NCBI GenBank assembly: GCA_963555705.1
Contig: OY743169.1
Location: 8,804,014-8,868,013 of the forward strand
Direction of reading: 5' to 3'
Length of the DNA: 64,000 nucleotides
Source: Ligustrum vulgare
Taxonomy: Eukaryota; Streptophyta; Magnoliopsida; Lamiales; Oleaceae
The position numbers and the translations under genes were made by a program. The notes beneath the pieces were generated by a model, which was not told the origin of the DNA, did not search any database, and saw only the letters and a program-made list of their open reading frames with translations. Positions 1 through 11,394 of the stretch are shown one piece after another; the first letter of the stretch is position 1; every line of letters starts with the position of its first letter.

Positions 1-336
1 CCATGTGTCATCTTTATTGTATAAAAAGAATAATATCATCGAATATGCCCAAGTTAATAAGGTTTTTTTAGTATCTATTTTACAATCCAAATCTAGTTTT
101 GTTCTTCCATGATTAATAGGTTTATCGTAATTATTATTTGGTTCAAATCTATCTTTATATTTATTTCCTTTAGGTGGTTGTCTATCTCTGATTCTATCAA
201 AATATTGTCGGTGTGGTTTACTATATAAGGGTGCATAACTTTCATCCAGATTTTGTAATTCTTGTTTGGAAGTTCCTATTGGAGCTGAGTTAGGTGCTTC
301 TCTAGTATTCATTAAAGCTTGATATTCATTAAAGTT
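1..336 (-). pseudogene. Polyprotein-like N-terminal fragment, cut by the window edge
   Basis: This minus-strand frame stays open for 112 codons, from just after a stop at 337-339 to the window edge. It has no clear start codon, so it is probably the middle of a longer broken frame. The product is polar and rich in Asn, Lys, Arg and Tyr. In position and composition it resembles the beginning of a caulimovirid polyprotein, but I see no catalytic motif. The 340-860 stretch upstream, also minus, is Lys/Glu-rich with several stops and is probably the decayed continuation. A search of residues from positions 1-336 against Caulimoviridae proteins would settle the family. Confidence 0.35.
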
Positions 337-860
337 TTATAGGCTTAATTGATCAAAATTTTCTATAAGCAAATCTAATTCTTAATTCATTTTTATCTTG
401 TTTTTCTTCAATTTTTTCTTCAGCTTTTAGTTTTCCTAAAGTTTTTTCTATGGATTTTTGTAATTATAACTCTTTTTCGAGTATTTTTGGTAATATATTT
501 TTTCTAAATTCATTATCCATACTTCATGCTTCTATTATAATTTTTTCTTGTTCAAAGTATTTCTTTCGTATTCTAAGTATTTCTTTTTCTATTAGTTTTT
601 TGTCTATTTTCTTATCTTTGCTTTTATTATTATCTTTGAATTCTCTAATTTCTAGTTTTAGTATATTATATCATTCCTTACTTCTTTTAATTCTTTTTTA
701 CTTCTTGAACATCACTTATTGATGATTTTATTAATATTTTAGATCTTCAATATATTCACCTATTGACATTTTATACTCTTGGTTTAATAGTTTGAGCTTT
801 TTGTACCTTAAATAGTCTGTCATACATATCATCTATTTTTATTTCTAATTTTTTTATCAT

Positions 861-1244
861 TTATTCTATTGATATGATTCTTTCATTCTTCCTTATTTTC
901 TCATTTAGCTTATCTATTTTTTCTATAATTATTTCAATTTTATCTTGGTTAATTAATTCTACTGATTTTCTTTGGGATTCTTTTAAAATTTCTTCATTTA
1001 TATTTTTAACTTCTCCTATCATATCTTTTAATTCTTTAAATTGTATTGTTAGTTTATTTTGAATATTCTGTAATTTTTCTTTGATATTCATATCTTGTAT
1101 ATTTAACTGTTGTAATTCTTCAATAGCTAATTTATCTTGTAAATTGATATTTTTATATGTTTGCCATAAAAAGACACTTATCCAATTTAATTGCATATTG
1201 AGAAATCCATCGGATTCTCCCCATGAGCTTAATGGTTGAAACAT
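861..1244 (-). pseudogene. Coiled-coil protein of the pararetrovirus-like element
   Basis: A 127-codon frame. Residues 1-30 are mixed and aromatic. From about residue 33 to the end the protein is a nearly continuous string of Leu/Ile heptads with Lys, Glu and Gln, predicting a long parallel coiled coil. Short coiled-coil proteins that tetramerise and bind virions lie upstream of the polyprotein in several Caulimoviridae genera, which fits the location between the primer site and the polyprotein-like frame. No catalytic or metal-binding motif is visible. Because neighbouring frames are broken, I treat it as a viral fossil rather than a working gene. Confidence 0.35.
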
Positions 1245-1339
1245 AGTTGTATTAGCTCATTTTATTTGATAAGATCCAACTGGAAGTCTTATATTTTTTA
1301 TTATTTGTTTTTCAAATTTTATTTCTGGGAACTCTGTCA

Positions 1340-1567
1340 TTAATTTCTTCCTTTGATATGTTCAATTTCTAGAATAAGTTCTGTTTCATATTTTGCTTCT
1401 TTATAATTCATTATTTGATATTCACAATATTCTTCTATTGATCTAAGTATTAATTTTCTATGATATATTCTATAATATTTTAGATAGTCTTCCAATCTAT
1501 TTGTTTCATCATATTTTTCTTTTCTAATTTTTTCTTTATTTTCTATAATCATTTGTATTTTCGGCAA
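1340..1567 (-). pseudogene. Small Lys/Glu/Tyr-rich ORF of the pararetrovirus-like element
   Basis: A 75-codon minus-strand frame between the ORF at 1751-1933 and the coiled-coil frame. It is highly charged, with alternating Lys/Arg and Glu and many Tyr residues, and is probably helical. No domain was recognised. It lies where a second small ORF would be expected in a badnavirus/tungrovirus-like layout, but it could be part of a single longer ORF broken by mutation. Confidence 0.3.
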
Positions 1568-1750
1568 TTACTTCAAAATTTTATTAAAATATTCTTTCTT
1601 TTTCTCTAATAATTTTAATCTTAATTTTTTTGTCGTTTTATATTTCTTTCTTCTCTTATTTGATCCATTAAATTTATTCTTTATTCTATTATTAAATCTA
1701 ATTTTTCATTTGTTTCTATATCTAGATATCTAATTAATTGAGGATCTGCT

Positions 1751-1933
1751 CTATGATAATTTTTCTAGTATATCTTTATAGATTAAATCTAATATTTCGT
1801 TTATGATAAAATCTTCCTTTATTATATCGAAATTTATTAGATCATAAATATTTCTTCTTATCTCTTTGTCTAAATCTTTTAGAGTTATCAAGATTTCTAT
1901 TTTATAATTATTAGGTAGTACTAATGTATGCAT
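1751..1933 (-). pseudogene. First small ORF after the primer site
   Basis: A 60-codon minus-strand frame starting 73 bases downstream of the tRNA-Met primer site. It is rich in Ile, Leu, Asp, Glu and Lys and likely helical. No conserved motif is recognised. Position suggests ORF1 of the pararetrovirus-like element, truncated by an early stop. Confidence 0.3.
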
Positions 1934-2005
1934 AATTATAAATCTTGATGTATATTTTTATTTTTATTTTTTTCATATAATATTTATCCTTTAGATCTGT
2001 CATAT

Positions 2006-2018
2006 GACTCTGATACCA
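2006..2018 (-). promoter_or_regulatory. tRNA-Met primer-binding site
   Basis: The minus strand reads TGGTATCAGAGTC, which matches the consensus complementary to the 3' end of initiator tRNA-Met (TGGTATCAGAGC) except for the last bases. It marks the start of minus-strand DNA synthesis in Caulimoviridae and many LTR retrotransposons. Confidence 0.6.
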
Positions 2019-3373
2019 ATTGAGGGGGTGCTACTATGAGCGAACAAAAATCAAATAAAATCATATTAATAAAAGTATATAAATATAAAGTTTTAAGGGC
2101 TAGGTTGTAACTTTTTTAAATTCTAATGGGTTTAGTTGAAATATGATATTTAAGGGTATTTTTGGTAGTTTCTAGTATTTAAGGCTATTTTTAAAAAGTA
2201 TAAAATTGTTTAAGTATTTTCAAAAATGGTAAGTTTTTAAGGGTATTTTCCCTATATTTCCCCGGAGAAATGGAATATAGGGGAATCATTCTGAAGATTA
2301 GTAGTATTAGTAGTATTTACCACATGCAAGGTTCATTTCAACAAGTATTTGTAACATTTTAATGCTTTTATATATATAAGGGTGGCTATAATACTATATT
2401 ACCACCACAAAACTTATTTTCTACATCACATTTTTTAAAATAGTCTTTATTTACAAATATAGACATTGATAAAATGACAAACAACCTTTTAAATTTATCT
2501 AACCAATTGTTTTTTGAAAAGATCTCTTCTTAATTTCTACCTACACCACAACCCTCCTCCTCACTGGCGAAAGATCCTGCCATCACAACTTTCAACAACA
2601 AATACAATTAAACTATGACTATATGTAACATGTAATGCATTAACTGTGATTAGTTCTATATGAATTGTAACTATTCGTGAACAATTCTATCTTAGGTGTA
2701 ACTGGGTCTATATGAGTTGTGACTATTTATGACAAGATCTGTAAAAATTATGACTGTTTATGACCCACAATGCACTGATTGTGATCAGATCCGTGTGAGT
2801 TGTTACTATTTGTGACCAATTACTTCATCTCCTCCACCTAACCTCAACATATCGTACTCCACCACAATCAGCAAAACTTCACACAAGCACCACCTCCGAC
2901 GCACAACCACCTCAAACTAATTACCACAACACCAATACCAACACCAACACAACCTCCAACCAAAAACACAATTATTTCATCTCCACCCTCTGCTGATTAT
3001 CATGGGCCTCCACGACGGAAAAAGAACTTCCCGACGAAGGTAGAAGACGAGAGAGAAAGAGAGTAAAAAAATAGAAAATAATTTAGGGCTAGTCAGATTG
3101 AGACTGAAATTGGGAAGACAAGAACCGAAAAATTCCATGAATCGGGATCCTGATGCATCAGTTGGGTGAAAGATCCAAGCCACCGTTATACCCCTGTTTT
3201 TTAGAGAGAGAGTGGAAAGGGGTTGGAAACGTGTATTTTGCAAGTTTATAATGTAGGGGAATTCATAATACACGTGCTACATCCTGCAACATTTACATAC
3301 AAGCGATCGTGCACACACACACATATATTTTTTTTTCTCTATTTACATATCTAATTTTCTTCGTGGTTGAATA
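2019..3373. other. Intergenic, no gene recognised
   Basis: AT-rich DNA with a TATA-like stretch near 2370-2383 and a CA-rich patch at 2540-2990. The minus frame at 2977-3273 (98 codons) has no recognisable motif and I do not call it a gene. If the pararetrovirus assignment is right, the first few hundred bases next to 2018 would be its promoter and leader. Confidence 0.5.
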
Positions 3374-3526
3374 AGAGCCTGTTTGGTAATATGATTTTTT
3401 TTTTTTTTAGATGTGCGGTTTAAAAATGTTTAAAAAATATAAAATTGTGAACTTGACTACGAATGGATGGTTAAAATTGAGTTTGAAAAATTGAGATGAA
3501 AATTTTTCCGTTACCAAACGAGCTCT
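3374..3526. mobile_element. 153-bp MITE with AGAGC...TTTGGTAA termini
   Basis: The ends AGAGCCTGTTTGGTAA and TTACCAAACGAGCTCT are inverted repeats with one or two mismatches. The interior contains a motif (near 3450-3495, ending in a GAGTTTGAAAA core) that recurs in the elements at 48516-48684 and, inverted, at 18150-18320. It is too short to code and needs a transposase in trans. No clean target duplication was seen. Confidence 0.6.
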
Positions 3527-3702
3527 AAAGAGAAAGGGATTAATTTAAATTCTAAATAGGTTCAGACATTGAACTGCTTTAATTAAAATTTATATGCAGA
3601 GTTTTGTTTAATTTTCCCCTTTTTTTTTGGAAGAATGTCCAAGTTTTTTGGCCAATTTGATGTCATTTTAAGTTTACTGGCCCATTTGAAACCCTCAGTC
3701 CA

Positions 3703-4482
3703 GAGCATCTTCAATGCCCACCGTCAATTAGGAAAAAAGACTTAATACGTTAGCAATTTGAAGAAATGGGTTAAAAATATCTCTCCAATGCACAATTTCA
3801 ATTATAATGTTAAGCAATATATCTGGAAAAATATTGACAATGTCAATTGCTCCATCTACATATTGACACTCCGTCTGACTGAATGAGACAACATTAATTT
3901 ATTTTATTTTATAATTATTTTAACTATATTAAAAAGGGACGTGGGCGTCATGACATGACATGAAAAATTTCGATGAAAATTATCTCTGATCAAACACTTT
4001 TTAATTACTTTCATTCAGAATTTTCATGATTATATTAAATTTAAGATTAATAGTTAAAAAAAAATATGCATTTTAATAAATTTAATTTATCAATAAAATA
4101 TTATATAAAATATTAGTCATTGAAATATATTAACAAAATAGCAATAAAAATATTAATTTAAGATTAATAAATATTTTTTGTCTATAATAATTAAAAAATT
4201 TCCATAATAAACTAACTACAAAATAAAATATAAAAATGTGATATAGTCCAAAAAATTTATATTTATAGTTTATAATAACGAAAAGTTTAATATTATTAAT
4301 CATTTTGTGAATAAGTTATTTTAAATTTAATAAAATGCCACGTAATCAAAAATATTTAAAAGTAGACGAAATCATTAGAAATGAAATTTAAGACTTCTCC
4401 GTTAATTTATTCACATTCTCTGGAAGTCCGTCAATTTCATTGTCTCGTCAGCGTCAATTGACATAGTGCATTGGAGATGCTC
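3703..4482. mobile_element. 780-bp MITE-like element with GAGCATC termini
   Basis: Terminal inverted repeats GAGCATCTTCAATGC and GCATTGGAGATGCTC differ at one base. The right flank is TAA, the usual PIF/Harbinger-type target triplet; the left flank is CCA, so one target copy is mutated or the family differs. The interior is AT-rich and non-coding. The element at 17463-17986 has the same terminal motif with an intact TAA duplication. Confidence 0.6.
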
Positions 4483-4492
4483 TAATGGGTCT

Positions 4493-5181
4493 TGTTGAGA
4501 CTGTGCCTAAAATGTAGTACATTAAACCACCAGCGAAGACCCAATAAGGGTCCAATGGACCTTAGCCCATGATTAAAGTCTAGGATATCACCTTGGGCCA
4601 ACTTCCGAGGTGGAATAGCACGCGAACTTCTTTGGCCGAACTGATTTACGTCTAACCGATGTGCTTTATGCTTAGTCGAGGTACTTTACGGTGACATCCC
4701 AGATGAGTGATGGGACAAGGGATGGAGTCAGAAATGTGACACCGCCTTTACCAAAAAGTGACAGGCGCCCATCATCTACCAAACGTAGTAATGATTACTG
4801 TCAAAAAGCAAGATTTTCCTCTCCAACAACTAGGGTAAATATACGTGTAAAGCCCACCACGTGTCGCCATCCAAGACCACATATTTCTCTATAAATAGGA
4901 CGCTCCTCCCACCTTATAAGGGGTTAACATTTTCACTCTCTTAACAAAATATTTTTACTCTCACTCCCCTTTCTCTCTTTTACACACTTATATTAATTTC
5001 CCGCACTCAATTTATATTTGCTTGAAATGAGCACTGACTTTGGCATCGGAGTGTAAATGGGAGCCACCTCGGCCTTCTTTGCAAACTGATTGTTTGTCAC
5101 AGTGCGCAGGAGATCTACGTGTTCAAGAGGGAGGAGCTGAGATGTGTTGGTTCAAGGTTCAGCCGGATTTTGTGGTCAACA
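4493..5181 (+). mobile_element. Solo LTR (689 bp), TSD GGTCT
   Basis: The sequence starts TGTTGAGACTG and ends GTGGTCAACA, and is flanked by perfect 5-bp duplications GGTCT (4488-4492 and 5182-5186). A TATA box (TATAAATA, 4891-4898) lies in the LTR and a pyrimidine-rich leader follows. A diverged copy is at about 49775-50466. No internal region is present, so the full element was probably removed by LTR-LTR recombination. LTRs of this style occur in Tat-like Ty3/gypsy elements (family assignment by recall). Confidence 0.8.
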
Positions 5182-5286
5182 GGTCTCATTTTAAATCTTC
5201 GAAAAATTTTCTTCAAAGCTTCTGTTTTGTGGTCAACAGGTCTCATTTTAAATCTTTGAAAAATTGTCTTCAAAGCTTCTGTAATT
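5171..5286. repeat. 58-bp tandem duplication across the solo-LTR edge
   Basis: Two copies, 5171-5228 and 5229-5286, each contain the last bases of the LTR, the GGTCT target and about 40 bases of flank ending in CAAAGCTTCTG. They differ at few positions. The duplication must be younger than the LTR insertion because it includes the junction. Confidence 0.8.
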
Positions 5287-5338
5287 GTTGCAGTGACGCG
5301 TTAAGGTCTTAAGGATCGAGCATTAACTTATTTGGAGG

Positions 5339-7023
5339 TGTTCGTTAAAATCGTATACCGCAAGTGCACGGTTCACGTTCAAGTAGTAAAGTGGACTAGA
5401 GAAGTCCGGGTTATCGTACTCACGAGGATTGATTGATTTGTAACTAAAGTTATTGATTTCATTTTTAAAGAAAAGTCAAGTAACATAAAAATATGGTTTG
5501 GTGGTGAATTACTAACTAAGTGATACAAATAAGAAATATGGCAATATGTAAATTAGTTAACTAAAGAAAATAGATAGCAATATGAAACTTAGAATAAAAC
5601 TAATTAATCTAAATACTTTGATGACAATATAAACTTGATAATTAAAACAAGTTACATAACATAAAACAAAGTGAATTTAGTTTTCATAACTATAATATTT
5701 TCTTATTTTCAAAAATCAATTAGTGGTAGTTAATTAATCAACCAAATTACATGGGAAAATTTTAAAATTACCTAACTTGTGTAGTAAATTCCAATTACAA
5801 CTAAAAATAATAACACACATTTAAAAGTTACAAAAACCTAAAACAACATTCATAATCACAAAAACATAAGCATAAATGCCCAACATCCATAAACAACCTA
5901 AAATACTTAATAAGAAATAAACTAGTCAACAATTCCAACACAATAATATTAATCCATAATAAACTAACAATAACATTTAACAAACAACATAAACATATAA
6001 ATAATACTCAACATAAAGATTAAAAACAAAAGAATAAAGAAAACTCCCCCTTTTTGAATAGTTCTTGAAGTAAAAATCCAAGATTTCTTCACTTCAACAC
6101 AAGTTCTTCATCAACCATTAATGTCTTCAACAACCCAAGTACAAAACATTAAATGCATAAGAAATAAATGACATTCTTGATGAAAATGTGAGAAAATAAC
6201 AATACTCAAAACTTTAAACAACAACAAAATACTTAAATATAAGAAAACATTACTAAATCATAAAAACATTACTTGAAAATTTCATTAAATTAGTAAAATG
6301 TCAAGAAAAATACAAGAGAAATTGCAAATGGGGCAAGACTTACTTGGTAACCCTAAAAAGAGGATTTTTCCTATTTAAACCCCCCAAAAATCACCCAAAA
6401 AAAATCTAAAAACGCACTAGATCCGCGAAATTTAGCATATGGGCCGAACCGGGTCGGCCGGTTGACCCGGTCCGCCCCCGACATTTTTTTTTTGTTTTTA
6501 AAGCCGCGCGATCGCTCGCGGTAAACAGCGCACGATCGCGCGGTTGATTTCCCGGCGGCAACTTAGTCTCGGGTCCGTTTTGAGGTCCAAGTCGCGTTCT
6601 CGACTTGGTTCGAGCCACGCGATCGAGTGACTCAGCTGGAGGGTGGTTTTGCGGCTAAGTCCCTTCAGTAATTGCCATTAAGTCCTCCATCTTTTAACCT
6701 CGAGCAATTTAGTCCCCAACTTTTCAGATTTCTTTCAAATATGTCCTTCTAAAATTGCACTTTAGGCCCTTCAACTTTAAAAATCTTGCAATTTAGTCCC
6801 TCGGTTAATTGCGCGGCTTGTCCAAAACTTCCCGGAAGTGACAAAATGGTCCCCAAACTTCCAATATCAGCGTAATTTGTACTTCTTTTGTGGTTTTTGA
6901 CCTCAAACTTGGATATTAACCTATTTAAACACAAAATATGCATAAATTAGTAGATATTTGCTCAAGATGTTCCAAAATATGCTAATTTAAAGGTATAAAA
7001 AGTGTATAAAAATGCATTTAACA
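5339..7023 (-). repeat. Athila 3' LTR
   Basis: A 1685-bp repeat beginning TGTTCGTTAAAATCG and ending ATTTAACA on the plus strand. It aligns along its whole length with 14334-16025. A GC-rich block at about 6420-6660 with repeated GCGATCG motifs stands out from AT-rich surroundings and recurs at 15430-15645 in the other LTR. Confidence 0.93.
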
Positions 7024-8820
7024 AATGCCCCAAAACTTAAACTTTTGCTCGTCTCGAGCAAGAATATCTAATAACACAAAAAGCAAATGAATGAATGATC
7101 AACAACGCTAGATAACTTGTAAATTCTTACTTGAGTGTAAAATTGCATGATTAATTCACAATTGTGTTTTCAAAATAATACTACAAAAAGAAGTTGAGCT
7201 TATCTCATGTTTGATCGGTATGTGTGTGCATAGTCACTTCCAATTATCACTAAGGTTCAAAGAAACATTGTAGGAAGGATAAATTTTAAAATAATACTAT
7301 CCACCCTTACTGGTCAATTTCATTCCTTACCCTCTCGTGACATTCATCCCGCCTATATTATTTCTTTTCTCTCCCGAAATGCAATCCTAGGGGTGACTCT
7401 CAATTCACACATTTCTTTTTCCACTAAAGTTTGGTTATGACTTACCAGCAATCTGAACAATCTAGATATGCAGTGACTCTCGACTAGATGAGTGTTTCAA
7501 CATTAAAGTTTATACCAAGCAATTTAAACCCACTATTAATCTAAGCCCTTGTGCAAATACAAATGCATGATTTCTACAAACTAATGTGATGATTGTTCGT
7601 GACTTCCTCACTCCCTTAAGCATTCTAATTGATCCATGTAGCGAGCTTTAGGTCGGCAACTCCCCGATTATTTTAAGATCAAAGGGTACCAGGTTTCAAA
7701 ATACCCCTACGGACTTACTAACTCCAGTCAAAAAGGCTACGAAGTGAGGCAGACTTATTAAGCAAATGCAATGATAATGATGATTTTTTTTTTACAAGTG
7801 TGTGTGTGTACCCTACTCATTAAACTTTCTAATTGACCCATGTAGCGAGCTTTAGGCCGATGACTCCCAAGTTTCAAACTTAAGGCACCAAGTTTCAAGA
7901 TACTCCTACGGGGGGTTTAATTACTCGAGTCAAAAAGGCTACAAGATAGGGTAATGCAATAACTAAAATGGGCTTAGATCTCTAGCATTTGATCATTACT
8001 TAGCTTATACTAACGTCAACAACACTCCACACAAATTTAGATCAAGCATGCATGGAATCACTATACATCTAGACCGTCTCCTTTACCGGCTCGACCACCC
8101 CCAAACTTGTCTTACAAAGGATCAAGAGATTAATAGCATTGACAAAAAATTTGATAGGTTGATAAAAATTGAAAATACAAGCTCACAACCTAATGAAGTC
8201 TACTTCACGAATTTTTCTAACCTTCAATAGATTCCAAATCTCAACAACAATTAGTTATGACTATTGTGCTCAAGAGAACTTAGGATCACTCATAGATAAG
8301 CAATTTATAAAAATAGGCACAAGTAGCATATTCGATCATGATTCGTGAATTAATCAGCAATCTCAAACATCAAATCATTTGAGCCGACAAGGCTATCTAG
8401 CATGTCAATATCCACAAAAAAATGAACAAAATCAAACATCACAATATCTTAAGCCGGCAAGGCTATCTAACATGATAAAATGCAAAATGAAGTCAACACC
8501 CCCAAACTTGAATTACACATTGTCCTCAATGTGAAAATAGAAACAATATGTAAAGAAGAAAAGAGGTAGTGAAACTTCCCTGATTCAATGCTTGGTTGTA
8601 ATGTTGAAATTGACTTAAGCTTTCGTCGAATGTAGTTCACCCCCAAACTTGTTGAGGACAATGACTCTTAGGATTTTCAAAAAAAATTGTTACCTACAAA
8701 AGTTTGACAATTAATTAAAAAGGAAGTAAAGTAAATAAATACAAGTAATTAAAAGAGAAGAAATTTGAGTTTCCACCCAAAAAGCGCTTGGTTAAAGTCA
8801 TAAGCTCGACTTTTGGATTT
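7024..8820 (-). other. Athila 3' non-coding region with repeated polypurine-tract-like motifs
   Basis: There is no ORF of substance between the integrase end and the 3' LTR. Minus-strand motifs of type CAAGTTTGGGGGT occur near 8096, 8499 and 8639; the functional polypurine tract next to the LTR is at about 7024-7040 (minus AAGTTTTGGGGCATT). A direct duplication of about 140 bp is centred on 7620-7770 and 7828-7965 (shared cores ATGTAGCGAGCTTTAGG and GTCAAAAAGGCTAC). The env-like gene of some Athila elements would lie here, but none is visible. Confidence 0.7.
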
Positions 8821-10277
8821 TTATTCGGGAGCATTGAGGAGAAATGATGACTTTTCCTTCGGGGGTTCTCCTTCCAAGAATGGTTTCAACCTTTGCCTGT
8901 TGACTTTGAAATGTCCCTTGTCAGGATGATATAGCTCAATAGCTCCATGGGGAAAATTTTGAGAAATTGTGAATGGCCCCCACCAACGGGATCGAAGCTT
9001 TTCGGGGAATAATCGAAGTCGGGAGTTGAATAGAAGAACTTGTTGCCCAACTTTGAAGTCTCTCTTCACAAGGTGGTTATCATGCAATTTCTTGGTCGTC
9101 TCCTTATATATGCGAGCATTTTCATATGAGTCGAGGCAAAATTCATCAAGTTCATTAAGTTGAAGCAACCTCTTCGCACCAATTAATTTTGCATCAAAGT
9201 TTAATACCCGTGTAGCCCAAAATGCTCGATGCTCAAGTTCAACGGGGAGATGACATGATTTTCCAAAAACAAGACAAAATGGAGACATACCAATAGGAGT
9301 CTTGAATGCGGTGCGGTAAGCCCATAATGCATCATCTAGCTTCCTCGGCCAATCTTTCCTTGATGTATTCACCGTCATCTCAAGAATTCTTTTCAATTCT
9401 CGGTTTGAGATCTCCACTTGGCCACTTGTTTGGGGATGTTAAGGTGTGGCTACTCGGTGCTTCACTCCATACTTTGACAAAAGTGAGTCAAGGAGGCGAT
9501 TGCAAAAGTGTTTGCCTCCATCACTAATGATGAGTCGGGGGGTTCCAAAGCGTGTAAAAATGTTCTTTTTGAGAAATTAACAACCACCCGAACATCATTA
9601 GTAGGCAGTGCCACCGCCTCTACCCATTTAGAAACATAGTCCACCGCTACCAAAATATATTGATTTGAGAATGAGGATGGAAATGGCCCCACGAAATCAA
9701 TTCCCCAAACATCAAAAATCTCCACTTCCAAGATTGAAGTCAATGGAATTTCATTACGCCGAGAGATATTCCCACTCCTTTGGCATCTATCACATTTGGA
9801 TACTAAGGTATAAGCATCCTTGAACAAAGTTGGTCAATAGAACCCCGATTGAAGAACCTTTGAGGCGGTTTTGGAAGCTCCAAAATGATCCCCATAAGGC
9901 GATGAATGACACCTATAAAGAATTGCTTCCATTTCTTCCTCGGGAACACATCTTCTAATAATTTTGTCCGACCCCCTCTTGAATAAATATGGCTCATCCC
10001 AAAAATAATGTTTCACATCGGTAAAGAATTTCTTCTTTTATTGATAAGAGAAATCCGGGGGAAGAATACCACTTACAAGGAAATTCACGAAGTCCGCATA
10101 CCATGGTGCTTCGAACACTTGGAGAAGATGTTTGGCATAGAATAGTTGTTCATCCGGAAAGGCTTCATTGATTTTCTCTACTCCCACTTCTTTAGGTTGA
10201 TCAAGCCTAGATAGATGATCGGACACAAGATTATCCGCTCCCTTTTTATCACGGATTTCCAAATCAAATTCTTGCAA
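8821..10277 (-). pseudogene. Athila integrase, broken
   Basis: The frame starts with the RNase H/integrase linker, then an HHCC zinc-binding region (His pair near 9910-9940, CDRC at about 9780-9790), and the catalytic core with the first Asp in WGIDFVGPF (near 9700), the second in a shifted frame (ISDGG-like, near 9530) and the Glu in [10 protein letters not shown] (near 9400). The C-terminal part (9417-8821) is open for 198 codons and includes the GPFTI region. Breaks: TAA at 10038, TGA at 9834 replacing a Trp, a frameshift near 9575 and a TAA near 9441. The family normally inserts LTR-element cDNA into chromosomes; this copy cannot. Confidence 0.9.
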
Positions 10278-10286
10278 GAGAATGAC

Positions 10287-11394
10287 TCATCTAATCAATC
10301 TTGGCTTTGCATCCTTCTTAGCAAGCAAGTATTTTAGAGCGGAGTGATTGGTATAGACAATTACCTTTGAGCCTATGAGATAAGATCGAAATTTGTCAAA
10401 GGCAAAGACCACGGCAAGCATCTCTTTTTCGGTTGTGGCATAATTCAATTGATCATCACTCAATGTTCGGCTTGCATAGTAGATCACATGCAACACTTTA
10501 CCTCTCCTTTGCCCCAAAACCGCTCCCACGGCATAATCACTAGCATCGCACATGAGCTCAAATGGTAAGCTCCAATCTGGGGCCACAATAATAGGAGCCG
10601 AGATAAGCCTCTCCTTAAGAGTGTTGAAAGCCAATAGGCACTCTTGAGAGAAATGGAAAGTGTTGTTCTTCTCAAGTAGAGAACAAAGATGGTTAGTAAT
10701 TTTAGAGAAATCCTTGATGAATCTCCTGTGGAAGCTCGCATGCCCCAATAAACTCCTTATGCCTTTCACTGAAGTAGGAGGAGGCAGTTTCTCAATAACT
10801 TGTATTTTGGCTTTATCAACCTCAATCCCCCCTTGTAAAATCCGGTGACCAAGTACAATGCCCTCTCTCACCATAAAATGGCATTTCTCCCAATTAAGTA
10901 CTAAATTGGTTTCTTCACATCTTTTCAACACTAAATCAAGATTATCCAAGCATTCATTGAAAGAAGAACTAAAAACTGAAAAATCATCCATAAATACCTC
11001 GATGAATTTTTCCACCATGTCGGGGAATATGGCCATCATACAACGTTGAAAGGTAGCCGGTGCATTGCAATGACCAAACAGCATCCTCCTATAAGCAAAA
11101 GTCTCATATGGACATGTGAAGGTGGTCTTCTCTTGATCTTCGGGGGTTATTAAAATTTGATTGTAGCCCGAGTATCCATCCAAGAAACAATAATGAGAAT
11201 GCCCCCGCCAACCTCTCAAGCATTTGGTCAATAAAGGGGAGATGAAAGTGATCTTTTCGAGTGACATTGTTCAACTTCTGGTAGTCAATGTACACTCTCC
11301 ATCCCGTCACGGGCCTTGTAGGAATAAGCTCGTTGTTCTCATTTTCAACCACCGTGACACCTCCTTTCTTTGGAACACATTGGACAAGACTCAC
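10287..11394 (-). pseudogene. Athila reverse transcriptase and RNase H, broken
   Basis: RT motifs are plain: QCVPKKGG near the start, [23 protein letters not shown], then [10 protein letters not shown], the YXDD-box equivalent with the catalytic Asp pair. RNase H follows, with [14 protein letters not shown] and the [11 protein letters not shown] helix carrying the catalytic Glu. Just before the end the motif reads [11 protein letters not shown] where family members usually have VYTDH, so a catalytic Asp has become Asn, a GAC-to-AAC type change. A one-base insertion near 11205 shifts the frame after [11 protein letters not shown] replaces a Trp at 11395-11397 and a TGA replaces a Trp at 10287-10289. 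Confidence 0.92.

Larger units (their letters stand above)
1..2018 (-). mobile_element. Probable endogenous pararetrovirus, 5' part, degraded
   Basis: Read on the minus strand, a tRNA-Met-type primer site (2006-2018) is followed by several short, lysine/glutamate-rich, coiled-coil-like frames (1933-1751, 1567-1340, 1244-861) and then an open frame running off the window edge (336-1). A primer site, then small ORFs, then a long polyprotein is the gene order of badnavirus/tungrovirus-like Caulimoviridae. I saw no reverse transcriptase or movement-protein motif because the element leaves the window, so the assignment rests on layout and composition. An LTR retrotransposon with a tRNA-Met primer site is the main alternative. 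Frames are broken by stops and shifts; there is no sign of activity. Confidence 0.45.

Noticed and set aside
2977..3273. 98-codon minus-strand frame
   Set aside because: No recognisable domain, no promoter or splice context, and the surrounding sequence is repeat-like.
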